Assembly: GCF_013364155.1 (NCBI RefSeq)
Contig: NZ_CP054916.1
Location: forward strand, 3,468,501-3,532,500
Length of the DNA stretch: 64,000 nucleotides
DNA from: Streptomyces sp. NA02950
GTDB taxonomy: Bacteria; Actinomycetota; Actinomycetes; Streptomycetales; Streptomycetaceae
Reading direction: 5' to 3'
The notes below the pieces were generated by a model. It saw only the letters and a program-made list of their open reading frames with translations, did not search any database and was not told the DNA's origin. The position numbers and the translations under genes are program-made. Shown here one piece after another: positions 7,491-14,983 of this stretch. Each line of letters opens with the position of its first letter. Position 1 is the first letter of the stretch.

Positions 7491-9845
7491 CACGGTACGC
7501 GTCATGGGGTGGTCCTCGCCCAGGACGCGGACGCATGCGGTGAGGGTCTGCTCGTACAGCGGGATGGCGCGGTTCAGGTCCCCTGCTCCTTTGTAGGCAT
7601 GTGCAAGGTTGTTGCGGGAAGCCAGGGTGTCGGGGTGGTCTTCGCCCAGGATCCGCACCCGGTCGGTGAGGATCTGCTTGTGCAGGGGGATGGCCCGGTT
7701 CGGGTCCCCTGCCGCCTTATAGGCCACCGCGAGGTTGTTGCGCGAGATCAGGGTCTGGGGGTGGTCTTCGCCTAGCACCCGGATGCTGTGGGTGAGGGTC
7801 TGCTCGTACAGGGGGATGGCCCGGCTCAGATTCCCCGCCGCCAGGTAGATCCCCGCGAGGTTGTTGCGGGAGGTCAGTGTGTCGGGGTGGTCTTTGCCCA
7901 GGATCCGGATCCGGCTGTCGAGCGTCTGCTTGAACAGACGGACGGCTGGGACCAGATCTCCTGTCAACTCATAGGCGTAGGCGAGGTCGTTGCAGGAGTT
8001 CAGGGTCTGGGGGTGGTCTTTGCCTAGGATCCGGATCTGGTCGGTGAGGGTCTGCTTGTGCAGGGGGATCGCCCGGTCCGGGTCCCCCGCCGCCTGGTAG
8101 GCGTGGGCGAGGCTGTGACGCGAGGTCAGGGTGTTGGGGTGGTCATTGCCCAGCACCCGGATGTGGTCGGTGAGAGTCTGCTCGTACAGGGGAATGGCGC
8201 GAGCCAGATTCCCCGCGTTGAGATGGGCCCCTGCGAGGCTGTGACGAAAGATCAGGGTGTGGGGGTGGTCTTTGCCTAGGGTCCGGATGCTGTCGGTGAG
8301 GGTCTGTTCGTGCAGGGAGATTGCCTGGTTCAGGTTCTCTGCCACCTGGTAGGCCCTGGCGAGGCTGTGACGGCAAGCCAGGGTGGTGGGGTGGTCCTCG
8401 CCGTGGAGACGGGCTGAGGCAGCGGCGGCACGTTCGGCATAGGCGGTGGCTTGGACGGGTTGACGTTGGCTCAGTAGGAAGCGGGACGTGCCGTGCAGGA
8501 TGAGGGCGGTGTCCGTGGTGTCTGTGCGGAAATGGGTGAGATGGGTCTCTATGTGGGGGAGTAGGTCGCGCCAGCGTGGCCATCCCGTCGGGTTGATCTC
8601 CGGTTCCTGGGGGAGGGCGGCCATGAGGAGGGATGTGCTGGTGGCACAGGCTTTGGTGATGGCGTGTTCGGTGCGGTGGGGGTCGTCAGGGTCAGGGGTG
8701 CGGGCGACGGCTTGGACCAGGCGGTGGGTGGCCGCAGTGGTCTCGGTGAGCGTGATCATGCTGAAGTCGGCGAGGAGGGCCAGAGCGTCGGCTTCCGCGC
8801 CAGGGTCGTTGGCAAGACCGTCCAGCAGGTCGCGGGGGATATCGTTCGGAGCGAGCCAGGCCATGATCTGAAGTAGGCGGACGGCCAAGGGATCGCGGTT
8901 GGCGATCGTGTCGACGGTGACGCGCCAGGTGCGGGCGATGGTGGTGCTGTGAGGGTCGCCGTTGCCGGGGGTGGCAAGCATGCGGGCGGTCTGCGCACGG
9001 AAGCGTTCCAGGTAGCCGGAGAAGGTGTTGCGCGTACGGCGGACGTACGTACCCGCTTGCTCCAGTGCCAGAGGCAAGCAGCCCAGTTCGGCGGCCAGTC
9101 CCGCGGCGGCCGAGTACTCGGCTGCATCGTTTCGACTGGCCAAGTGGCGCAGCAGGCTGGCGGCAGCCTCTAGGCCCAGGACGTCCAGGTGCAGCGGCTC
9201 GTCGGCTAGCGCGTCCCAGCCGTGGGTGAGTCGGCTGGTGATGAGGTGGCTGCCACCGGTCAGCCTGGCCAAATAGGGGGCGAGGTGGTGAGGGTCGGTG
9301 GCGTTGTCGTAGACCAGAAGCCACCCGGGGTGGGTCTCCAGCCAGACCAGGGCCCATTCGGCCAGGACGTCGCTCGCGATGGTGCTGGTGTCGATTCCAG
9401 GGGTGAGACGGGCAGTCAGCTGGGCGAGGGACGCGGTGATGGTCTCGGGGATCTCGGCATTGATCCACCAGACCCCCGTGTACTCGGTGCGGTGACTATG
9501 GGCGTAGTGCAGGGCCAGGGAGGACTTCCCGATTCCGCCTAGACCGGAGACGGTCTGTGTCACTACCTGCGTGGGGGTCCGCGCATTTCTGGGGTGCAGG
9601 GCGCGTTTCAGGTTGGCTGTTTCCCCCTCCCGGCCCACGAATCGGTGCGAGGCGGGCCGTGGAAGGTTGTGCATCCCGTGCGGCGTGGGCAGGTCTACCG
9701 GTGGTGGTAGTGCCACCGGGGTTTGGACGCGCACGTCTCCTGTGTGGACGGTGCCGTAATTGGTCCCCAGGGCAGGTGACCGGCTCCCAGAGGTGGCTGG
9801 GCCGATCTGGGGCGGTAAGGCGGGCTGCGTGATGTCTCCGGTCAT
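7452..9845 (-). CDS. NB-ARC/TPR STAND NTPase (bacterial NLR) with N-terminal amyloid-like motif; contains TTA codon
   Basis: This 797-residue protein has the full NLR layout. Residues 19-37 carry SGSRSPALGTNYGTVHTGD, almost the same as the C-terminus of the small upstream protein. Walker A is GLGGIGKSS (101-109), Walker B WLLVYDN (175-181), the sensor-like HLITSR is at 200-205, GCLPLALEQ is the GLPL motif (about 255-263) and THRLVQAV (373-380) sits where the MHD motif is expected. From about 480 there are kinesin-light-chain-type TPRs of 42 residues, with eight DHPxT landmarks. Codon 10 is TTA (9816-9818). The gene lies 10 bp after the small gene, so they are cotranscribed. Bacterial NLR proteins act in antiphage defence or regulated cell death; that role here is inference. 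Confidence 0.9.
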   Translation of the reverse strand: MTGDITQPALPPQIGPATSGSRSPALGTNYGTVHTGDVRVQTPVALPPPVDLPTPHGMHNLPRPASHRFVGREGETANLKRALHPRNARTPTQVVTQTVSGLGGIGKSSLALHYAHSHRTEYTGVWWINAEIPETITASLAQLTARLTPGIDTSTIASDVLAEWALVWLETHPGWLLVYDNATDPHHLAPYLARLTGGSHLITSRLTHGWDALADEPLHLDVLGLEAAASLLRHLASRNDAAEYSAAAGLAAELGCLPLALEQAGTYVRRTRNTFSGYLERFRAQTARMLATPGNGDPHSTTIARTWRVTVDTIANRDPLAVRLLQIMAWLAPNDIPRDLLDGLANDPGAEADALALLADFSMITLTETTAATHRLVQAVARTPDPDDPHRTEHAITKACATSTSLLMAALPQEPEINPTGWPRWRDLLPHIETHLTHFRTDTTDTALILHGTSRFLLSQRQPVQATAYAERAAAASARLHGEDHPTTLACRHSLARAYQVAENLNQAISLHEQTLTDSIRTLGKDHPHTLIFRHSLAGAHLNAGNLARAIPLYEQTLTDHIRVLGNDHPNTLTSRHSLAHAYQAAGDPDRAIPLHKQTLTDQIRILGKDHPQTLNSCNDLAYAYELTGDLVPAVRLFKQTLDSRIRILGKDHPDTLTSRNNLAGIYLAAGNLSRAIPLYEQTLTHSIRVLGEDHPQTLISRNNLAVAYKAAGDPNRAIPLHKQILTDRVRILGEDHPDTLASRNNLAHAYKGAGDLNRAIPLYEQTLTACVRVLGEDHPMTRTVRDNLRQARSDSA

Positions 9846-9855
9846 GAGAACGGGC

Positions 9856-10284
9856 TCAGGAGTGGTCGCCGGTGTGGATGGTGCCGTAGTTGTTGTGGAC
9901 GGCTGGTGACCTCTCCCCCGAGGTGGTCACGGTCACTGTGGCGGCTGCGGCCGGGCGGGTCCATCCGGCGATTTCGGCAGCGAGAGTCGGATCCGCGACC
10001 ATCAGGCGGCGGATCTGTACGCGCAGCATCGCCACCAGGTCCGCGTCATCGGGCGCACCAGCCAAATCGGAGACGCTGTCCGCGATGGCGTCCTGGCCGG
10101 CGGTCGGTTGAGCATCGGGCGCATCGCGGCCAGTGAGGCGGAGCAAGAGGCGTCGACCGAAAGAGACGGTCGCGTCTGCGGCATCGCTCTCCACGCGGGC
10201 CAGTACTGCCGCGCCGTAGGCGGTGACGGCTGCGGTGGCGTACGGCGTGAGGTCCTGCGCGAGCTGAATCGTGTCCACGGACAT
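9856..10284 (-). CDS. small helical effector-like protein with C-terminal amyloid-like motif
   Basis: This 142-residue protein is all-helical over 1-110 (IQLAQDLTPYATAAVTAYGA, DADLVAMLRVQIRRLM), with no signal peptide. It then has a short Ala/Thr/Val linker and SGERSPAVHNNYGTIHTGD at 122-140. This last motif matches the NLR N-terminus at 14 of 19 positions. The ATG has a strong AGGGGG site 8 nt upstream; a longer open frame to 10392 has no such site. By analogy with described bacterial amyloid-signalling pairs, the helical part would be the toxic (Bell-like, membrane-acting) domain and the tail its docking tag. Family membership is inferred from layout, not from a search. Confidence 0.75.
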   Translation of the reverse strand: MSVDTIQLAQDLTPYATAAVTAYGAAVLARVESDAADATVSFGRRLLLRLTGRDAPDAQPTAGQDAIADSVSDLAGAPDDADLVAMLRVQIRRLMVADPTLAAEIAGWTRPAAAATVTVTTSGERSPAVHNNYGTIHTGDHS

Positions 10285-10446
10285 AGCGACATCCCCCTGG
10301 AGATTCACGAGCCGCCAGCGCCCTGCTACGCGGCGGTGCGGTGGGCCATCCAGCTTAGCCACCTGGGAAGACACCAGTCCCACCAACTGCACGACAGCTC
10401 CAGGGGCAATGGCGTGAATGCGGCCCCCGTGTCTCTCGTGGCCGTG

Positions 10447-11397
10447 TCAGCTGCTGGTCGCTACGCGTAGGGCCCTGTCTGCGGTGATGTGGTAGGCGAG
10501 TTGGGCGCGGTCGGCGCTGGCGCGGAGTTCTTCGAGGATCAGGGGGCGGTCGTCGTTGCCGAGGGTGACGCGGGCGGTGAGCATGATCGGCGTGGCGTCG
10601 GGGACCTGGAGCGTGGCGCGCCCATCGGGCAGCGGTATCCGTGCGCTCACGGTCTCGCGCCAGGTGAGATCTTCCAGAACGGGGACAGCGCGGAGTGGTC
10701 TGCGCAGCTCAGTCCAGCAGCGGCCGGTCATGATCTGGAGCTCATTGCGATCGACCCATGCCGACCAGTCGGGCTGAGGACTGCCATCCCCCTCACCGAG
10801 GGCGGATTCTGCGATGCTCAGCGCGCGGTCGGTCTCACTCGCGTTCCCTGCGACGGCATAAGCCCACGCCAGCCGTTCATGCAGCAGAGCACGCACGCCG
10901 GGCGGGGCGTCGGGGCCCGCGGTACGGCATGCTTGGACGGCCGTCTCCATCCCGGCGGAGCGGTCCGTATTGATCTCCTGGTACGCGAGGAACGCGAGAG
11001 CGTTCCCGGCCAGGGCGGTGTCTCCCGCCTCGGTGGCAGCCTGGTGACTGGTCTCGTAGAGGCTGGTGGCGTCAGCGTGCTTGCCCGCATCGAAAGCCGC
11101 CCACCCCGCTTGCTGCGCCTGCTCGGCGAGGACCGATCGCAGGGCGCGGCCCGTCTCCTCGGTGTAGCTGCCTTCTCGGAGCATCGTCTTGGTCGCTTGA
11201 TATTCACCGAGGTAGACGCGGTAGGTGTCGCCGCCGCCGAGGACGTCATCGAGTCGCCGTAGTCGGGCGGTGCGCTGACGCAACTGGTCTGGCGCTTCTC
11301 GGCCGATGCGACGGTCCGTCGTGATCTGGGTCAGTTCGGGAAGGCCAAGGACCAGCCCCGCCCCGGCTGAGGCTCGGAAGAACTCTCTGCGCAGCAC
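10447..11397 (-). CDS. TPR domain of an XRE-type regulator without its helix-turn-helix
   Basis: This 316-residue protein starts VLRREFFRASAGAGLVLGLP, a segment that in many Streptomyces XRE regulators follows the N-terminal helix-turn-helix. The rest (AGWAAFDAGKHADATSLYET, GNALAFLAYQEINTD) is TPR-like and ends LAYHITADRALRVATSS. No helix-turn-helix can be read upstream: the sequence past about 11425 is non-coding and from 11454 becomes duplicated small-gene sequence. The GTG has a good GAGGGGGAA site, so it may be expressed as a DNA-binding-deficient protein. The RREFF motif looks Tat-like but is probably cytoplasmic here. It lies 162 bp upstream of the effector gene, on the same strand. Confidence 0.7.
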   Translation of the reverse strand: MLRREFFRASAGAGLVLGLPELTQITTDRRIGREAPDQLRQRTARLRRLDDVLGGGDTYRVYLGEYQATKTMLREGSYTEETGRALRSVLAEQAQQAGWAAFDAGKHADATSLYETSHQAATEAGDTALAGNALAFLAYQEINTDRSAGMETAVQACRTAGPDAPPGVRALLHERLAWAYAVAGNASETDRALSIAESALGEGDGSPQPDWSAWVDRNELQIMTGRCWTELRRPLRAVPVLEDLTWRETVSARIPLPDGRATLQVPDATPIMLTARVTLGNDDRPLILEELRASADRAQLAYHITADRALRVATSS

Positions 11398-11453
11398 AGT
11401 GTCGCTTCCCCCTCGGGTCGTGGGTGTGGTGAGTACTGAGGCGATAGACGCGT

Positions 11454-11561
11454 TTGGTCGAGGCGCTACGCGATGCGCTCCGGGTCGCGGAGAGTCGTGG
11501 CAGGCGTCTGCCGGTGTCGGACGACGATGGATCGGCTGAAGCGAGCGAGGTGGACGAGTGA
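11454..11561 (+). pseudogene. 3' fragment of the second trio gene (copy B)
   Basis: The last 36 codons of the 5918-6241 gene are repeated here in frame (LVEALRDALRVAESRGRRLP) and keep the GTGA overlap with the next gene. The frame upstream reaches a TAG three codons earlier with no start, so the 5' two thirds are missing. The break lies between about 11425 and 11453, next to the truncated regulator. Confidence 0.8.
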
Positions 11562-11833
11562 GCCCGGATCCCCGGTTCTCGTCCGGGTGGCGGCTCGAGG
11601 CCACCTCGGCGGGACTGCGCGTATCCCCTGATCGGGATGGCTGTCTCACGGTGACGCTCGGGATCGTCCGTCTGGGCAGGCGGGTGGCGCTCGCTCCGCT
11701 GGTGCTGTCGGTGGATGAGGCGGAACAGCTCCACGCGGGCCTGTGCTTCGCGCTCGCTCCGGAGACTCCACCGATGGATGCCCCCGAGTGCCGGAAGTCG
11801 GTCCGCTACCCCGATGGGCGTCAGCAGTATTGA
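11558..11833 (+). CDS. 91-residue protein of unknown function (copy B)
   Basis: This is an intact paralogue of the 6238-6513 gene with identical length and the same C-terminus (ECRKSVRYPDGRQQY against ECRKSVRYPGGRQQY). Differences are scattered and many are synonymous or conservative, which suggests that selection continued after duplication. Its own upstream genes are lost, so it would need a new promoter or reinitiation. The function is unknown. Confidence 0.65.
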   Translation: MSPDPRFSSGWRLEATSAGLRVSPDRDGCLTVTLGIVRLGRRVALAPLVLSVDEAEQLHAGLCFALAPETPPMDAPECRKSVRYPDGRQQY

Positions 11834-12148
11834 GACGGTTCCGGCCGGGATCACGCGCAACCACCGAAGAGGCAACGGTGGTGGGCGCGCGGTGCCTGAG
11901 TGGTGCGCTGTGGGCACGCCGCCCGCCGTAGAGGCTTTGGGCGGGAGCTGCCACGGGGCGAGAGAACAGGGGGCCTTACGCTGGCCCGGCGAATCGGGCG
12001 GGTCTTGAATCCTGCCCGCGTGGGCGGCGAGGCTCCGTGCGGGTCAACAGTGGTGACCGCGGGCGTTGGTTCGCCACGCGGCAGCATGCGGATACGTGCA
12101 CGTGCTGATATGGGGCTGCGGGGCGAGGTTGGCCGTCTCGCTGAGCGC
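11834..12148. other. non-coding interval with duplicated element, copy B
   Basis: No gene is visible here. It holds 11880-12022, the copy B match of 7020-7165 with the same paired hairpins. Relative to copy A it lacks the 86-residue gene. Confidence 0.5.
11880..12022. repeat. duplicated non-coding element, copy B
   Basis: This is the partner of 7020-7165, including the 60-bp block with a single difference. Confidence 0.8.
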
Positions 12149-12442
12149 TCAGGGGGTAGTGCTCGGCGTCGGCGTCGTGCTGTCGGAAGGCGTCGCGCTG
12201 TGGTCGTCGTCCCACGGGTAGGTGGGGTTGTCATCGATCGGCGGGCTCCAGGGCGTCTCCTTCGGAGGCTCGAAGGGGCCCTTTTGCTCCTCCATCAGGA
12301 ACATCATCACAAGCGCGAATACAACGCTCAAGATGATCAGCAACATCCCTACGGGGTTGTTGGGGTTGTAGACGTACCGGTTCGTACCCCAGTTGCTCTT
12401 CTTGAAGACCGGCTCGTAGTCGTCATTCTCACGCTGCGGCAT
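12149..12442 (-). CDS. small membrane protein with acidic tail
   Basis: This 97-residue protein has a polar N-terminus (MPQRENDDYEPVFKKSNWG), a single transmembrane segment at about 31-50 (GMLLIILSVVFALVMMFLM) and a Pro/Asp/Thr-rich tail (DDDHSATPSDSTTPTP) likely outside the cell. The ATG follows CTGGGGGTCTC. It sits between the two repeats of copy B and has no counterpart in copy A. No family is recognised. A membrane partner of a lost neighbour is one possibility. Confidence 0.65.
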   Translation of the reverse strand: MPQRENDDYEPVFKKSNWGTNRYVYNPNNPVGMLLIILSVVFALVMMFLMEEQKGPFEPPKETPWSPPIDDNPTYPWDDDHSATPSDSTTPTPSTTP

Positions 12443-12963
12443 GAGACCCCCAGAGTTGGCGTTGAGTGAGGGAAGATCGTCGCATACCAGGTACCGCGCC
12501 TTGGGCGCCGCCCATCGCCGGCCTGCCGGTGTACTGCGGCCGGTAGCGGCCACCACCGGGCAGGGATGACAGCGTCGCGCTGGTGATGGCTGCTCCAGTG
12601 CCTCGTGCCTGGTGCGCACAGGTGAGAGTCCCGGCACCGGTGGGTGGGGGCTTCGTGCTGCTGGGAGATGCCGAGCGGTGGGCGCCCGACGGGACCGGCG
12701 GCCACGCCGCAGCCCGGCGGAGCGGCCGGACCGCCCGGCGCGCCCTTGAGTAAGTGAAGACAGGTTTCGACAGCTACGCCGAGTCGTTGCTGAGCGAGGG
12801 GTGTTGTTCAGGTGGGTTGGAACGCGCCCACCGCAGGTTGTTTCGGGCTTGTGCGCCCGCCCATGGACAGCGTGAACCGCCTTCACGGAAGATCTGGACC
12901 TACACCATCGATCGGGATGCCGTACGCGGTACGCCTGTTCGTCCATCGACCGGAGGCCAGACC
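12443..12963. other. gene-free stretch carrying repeat copy B and a fossil of the NLR 3' end
   Basis: In this 521-bp stretch, 12675-12842 repeats 7306-7490. Read on the minus strand, about 12808-12846 still encodes RNNLRWARSN, matching RDNLRQARSD at the NLR C-terminus, but the stop is shifted and nothing remains upstream. The rest shows no coding signal. The NTF2-like gene promoter should lie at its right end. Confidence 0.6.
12675..12842. repeat. duplicated segment with NLR 3' remnant, copy B
   Basis: This is the direct repeat partner of 7306-7490. It is the right-hand end of the duplicated region, and sequence after about 12846 no longer matches. Confidence 0.75.
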
Positions 12964-13383
12964 ATGACCGATGCCACTCGCGATCTCTTCGAGCGCTACC
13001 ACGCCTGCTGGGAGTCCCGCGACCCTGACCGGATCGCGGGACTCCACACGGCCGACTCGGTGTTCCATCTGCACGCGGGTCAGGACCCCGTGCGTGGTCC
13101 GGCTGCCATTCGGGAGGCGGCGGCCGGAATGTTCGAGCTGGTACCCGACTTGGCGTTCGACCTCGTCTCGCTCCGCGTCGGAGAGGACTTCTGGGTTGTC
13201 CAGTGGAAGCTGAGCGGCACCTCCGCGGCCGGGGTCGCCGTCGATATCGACCTCGCGGACTTCGTCCTGGTCGAGGACGGGGCGGTGAAGGAGAAGCACT
13301 CCTATGTCGACGGAGTGGCCATGCAGGCCGCGTTGGCGCCCGCCGGCGTCCTCAGTTCCCCGTTCCCGGCGTCGAAGGCGTGA
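12964..13383 (+). CDS. NTF2-like / SnoaL-type small protein
   Basis: This 139-residue single-domain protein has the cone-shaped NTF2 fold pattern: DLFERYHACWESRDPDRIAG, then HTADSVFHLH, GPAAIREAAAGMF, and a terminal WKLSGTSAAGVAVDIDLADF strand pair. Members are isomerases, hydrolases or binding proteins; no substrate can be inferred. The ATG follows GGAGG at 9 nt. It overlaps the end of the convergent cupin gene by 32 bp. Confidence 0.85.
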   Translation: MTDATRDLFERYHACWESRDPDRIAGLHTADSVFHLHAGQDPVRGPAAIREAAAGMFELVPDLAFDLVSLRVGEDFWVVQWKLSGTSAAGVAVDIDLADFVLVEDGAVKEKHSYVDGVAMQAALAPAGVLSSPFPASKA

Positions 13384-14131
13384 GCGGTCCCGCGACAGCG
13401 GTGTTGTTCCGAACGGTCTCCAGTGACGTGGTCAGGGAGGCGAGTGCGGTCAGATAGGCCTCTTCTGTGAAGGCGACCTTGCGCACCGTCGCCGGATGGT
13501 GCGTGGACGGACTGAACACATCCGTGTGGACCAGCCGTCCACTGCCCGTTTCCAGGAAGAGCGTGATCGCCGAGTCGCCGGGATCACACCAGGCGCGGTG
13601 CAAGGTATGGGCCGGAAGTGCGTACGACGCGCCCGCGGCGTACTGCGCGGTGTGCGTCAGGCTGAGCCGGGCCGGCCCCCGGGGCGTGAGCAACCAGTCG
13701 GTTCCGTTGTCCGACAGGGTCTCCCGGTAGGCGGTGGTCGTGATGCCGGTGCCTACGGAACGTTCGTACAGTTCCATCCTCAGCCGGCCGCGCACCACGT
13801 AGGAGGCCAGCGGGGACCGGTGGTTGTGAATGTCCTCCCGGTCCGCCGAACCCCCAGTGGGATGCCATACATGCAGGCGGAGCGTCTGCCGGGGCCCACC
13901 GTCGATCAGCAGGAGTTTCTCGAAGCCGAGGACATGCCGGTAGGAACGCCTGGCGCAGGCAGCGGGGTCACCTTCTCCCCCAGCCAGCTCCGTGATCAGT
14001 CCCCGCAGCACGTCGGGGCGGGCCAGTTCGGTCACGAGTACTCGCGCCGCGCCCACCAACTGCGGCTCGGGCAGTTCCAAGCCCACGGCCTCGGCCATCA
14101 TGCGCCGTACCGCCGTGACACATTTCCCCAT
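13352..14131 (-). CDS. cupin-fold protein (third gene of the cyclase-like/EEP operon)
   Basis: This 259-residue protein has a helical N-terminus and a cupin-like core. IHNHRSPLASYVVRGRLRME (101-120) supplies the metal-binding histidines H102 and H104 and a likely Glu, and YALPAHTLHRAWCDPGD further on supplies the second cupin motif. This layout resembles cysteine-dioxygenase-type oxygenases and other small-molecule cupins, but the substrate is unknown. The ATG follows GCGAGG. It lies 42 bp downstream of the EEP gene on the same strand, so the three genes probably form an operon. Confidence 0.7.
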   Translation of the reverse strand: MGKCVTAVRRMMAEAVGLELPEPQLVGAARVLVTELARPDVLRGLITELAGGEGDPAACARRSYRHVLGFEKLLLIDGGPRQTLRLHVWHPTGGSADREDIHNHRSPLASYVVRGRLRMELYERSVGTGITTTAYRETLSDNGTDWLLTPRGPARLSLTHTAQYAAGASYALPAHTLHRAWCDPGDSAITLFLETGSGRLVHTDVFSPSTHHPATVRKVAFTEEAYLTALASLTTSLETVRNNTAVAGPLTPSTPGTGN

Positions 14132-14173
14132 GCCTACCTCGCGGGTGTTCGATGCGGGCGATATCGCAGGCGG

Positions 14174-14983
14174 TCAGGTGCGCTGAGGGGCCTTCTGAAG
14201 AGGTCTGGGGGGCATGCGGAAGGACGCAACGCAGGCCCGGTGGTCCGAGAAGTTGTCGATGGTCTCGATGCCGACGAGGCTGATGCCCGGAGCATAGAGA
14301 ATGTCGTCGACGGATCTGCCCCGATAGGTGTGCCGGCCTTCCAGAGAGCTGACCAGGGGAGGGTTGTCCAGGTTCAGGACGAGCCTCCTGTCCTCGGTAT
14401 TGAAGTCGCCACACACCAACAGGGGACGGCTTTCGACGTGACGGTGCAGTTCGTCGGAGAGCGCGTCCCAGATTTCCTTGAAATCGGCCTCATCCGGGGC
14501 TCGTTGAAAGAGATAGAACGGGAGGGCGTGCAGCGAGGCGACGTCGAGTTCGGTATGCCCCAGGGCAATGGTCGCGCGCACGAGGCCCTTGTCGTGGCTG
14601 TGGATCTCCTTGTCGTCGACGTGGATGTGCAGCCTGGGGTTGGGCAGCATGTAGTGCCTGTAGTCCCGTACCGGGAACCTGCTGACCACAGCAACGCCAC
14701 TGCGGCGGCCGGGGAAGAACGAGGAGTCGTGCAGCGGGTGCGCGGCGACGTGCCGCAGCGCCGTGTTCTTGCGGACCGCGTCGAGGACCTCCGAATGCCC
14801 CCGACCGTCGAATCCGACTTCCTGGAAGGCCGCGATGTCGACGTCCCTCTCCGCGAGGAGAGCGACCACCTCCTCCACAGTGTGCGGCGACGGGGCATCC
14901 AGTACCCCCGAACTCGGCACGCCTTCATGCAGGTTCCAGCTCGCCACCGTCAGCCGGCGGTCACTCGTCCGCGTCACCCGCAT
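14174..14983 (-). CDS. endonuclease/exonuclease/phosphatase (EEP) family hydrolase
   Basis: This 269-residue protein has the EEP catalytic motifs in order: VASWNLHEG (14-22), AFQEVGF for the metal-binding glutamate, VCGDFNTEDRR with the catalytic Asp-Asn pair and NFSDHRACVASF with the terminal Asp-His. EEP enzymes cleave phosphodiester or phosphomonoester bonds in DNA, RNA, inositol phosphates or lipids; sequence alone does not say which. The ATG overlaps the upstream stop by 10 bp, so translation is coupled to the membrane cyclase-like gene. No signal peptide is present. Confidence 0.85.
   Translation of the reverse strand: MRVTRTSDRRLTVASWNLHEGVPSSGVLDAPSPHTVEEVVALLAERDVDIAAFQEVGFDGRGHSEVLDAVRKNTALRHVAAHPLHDSSFFPGRRSGVAVVSRFPVRDYRHYMLPNPRLHIHVDDKEIHSHDKGLVRATIALGHTELDVASLHALPFYLFQRAPDEADFKEIWDALSDELHRHVESRPLLVCGDFNTEDRRLVLNLDNPPLVSSLEGRHTYRGRSVDDILYAPGISLVGIETIDNFSDHRACVASFRMPPRPLQKAPQRT

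Noticed and set aside
7480..8420. Regular direct repeats of about 126 bp that could suggest a repeat array or CRISPR
   Set aside because: They are in-frame TPR units of 42 residues in the NLR gene; there are no short identical repeats with unique spacers. No CRISPR array is present in the window.
12754..12963. N-terminal extension of the NTF2-like gene
   Set aside because: It overlaps the duplicated NLR remnant, and the ATG at 12964 has a good GGAGG site.
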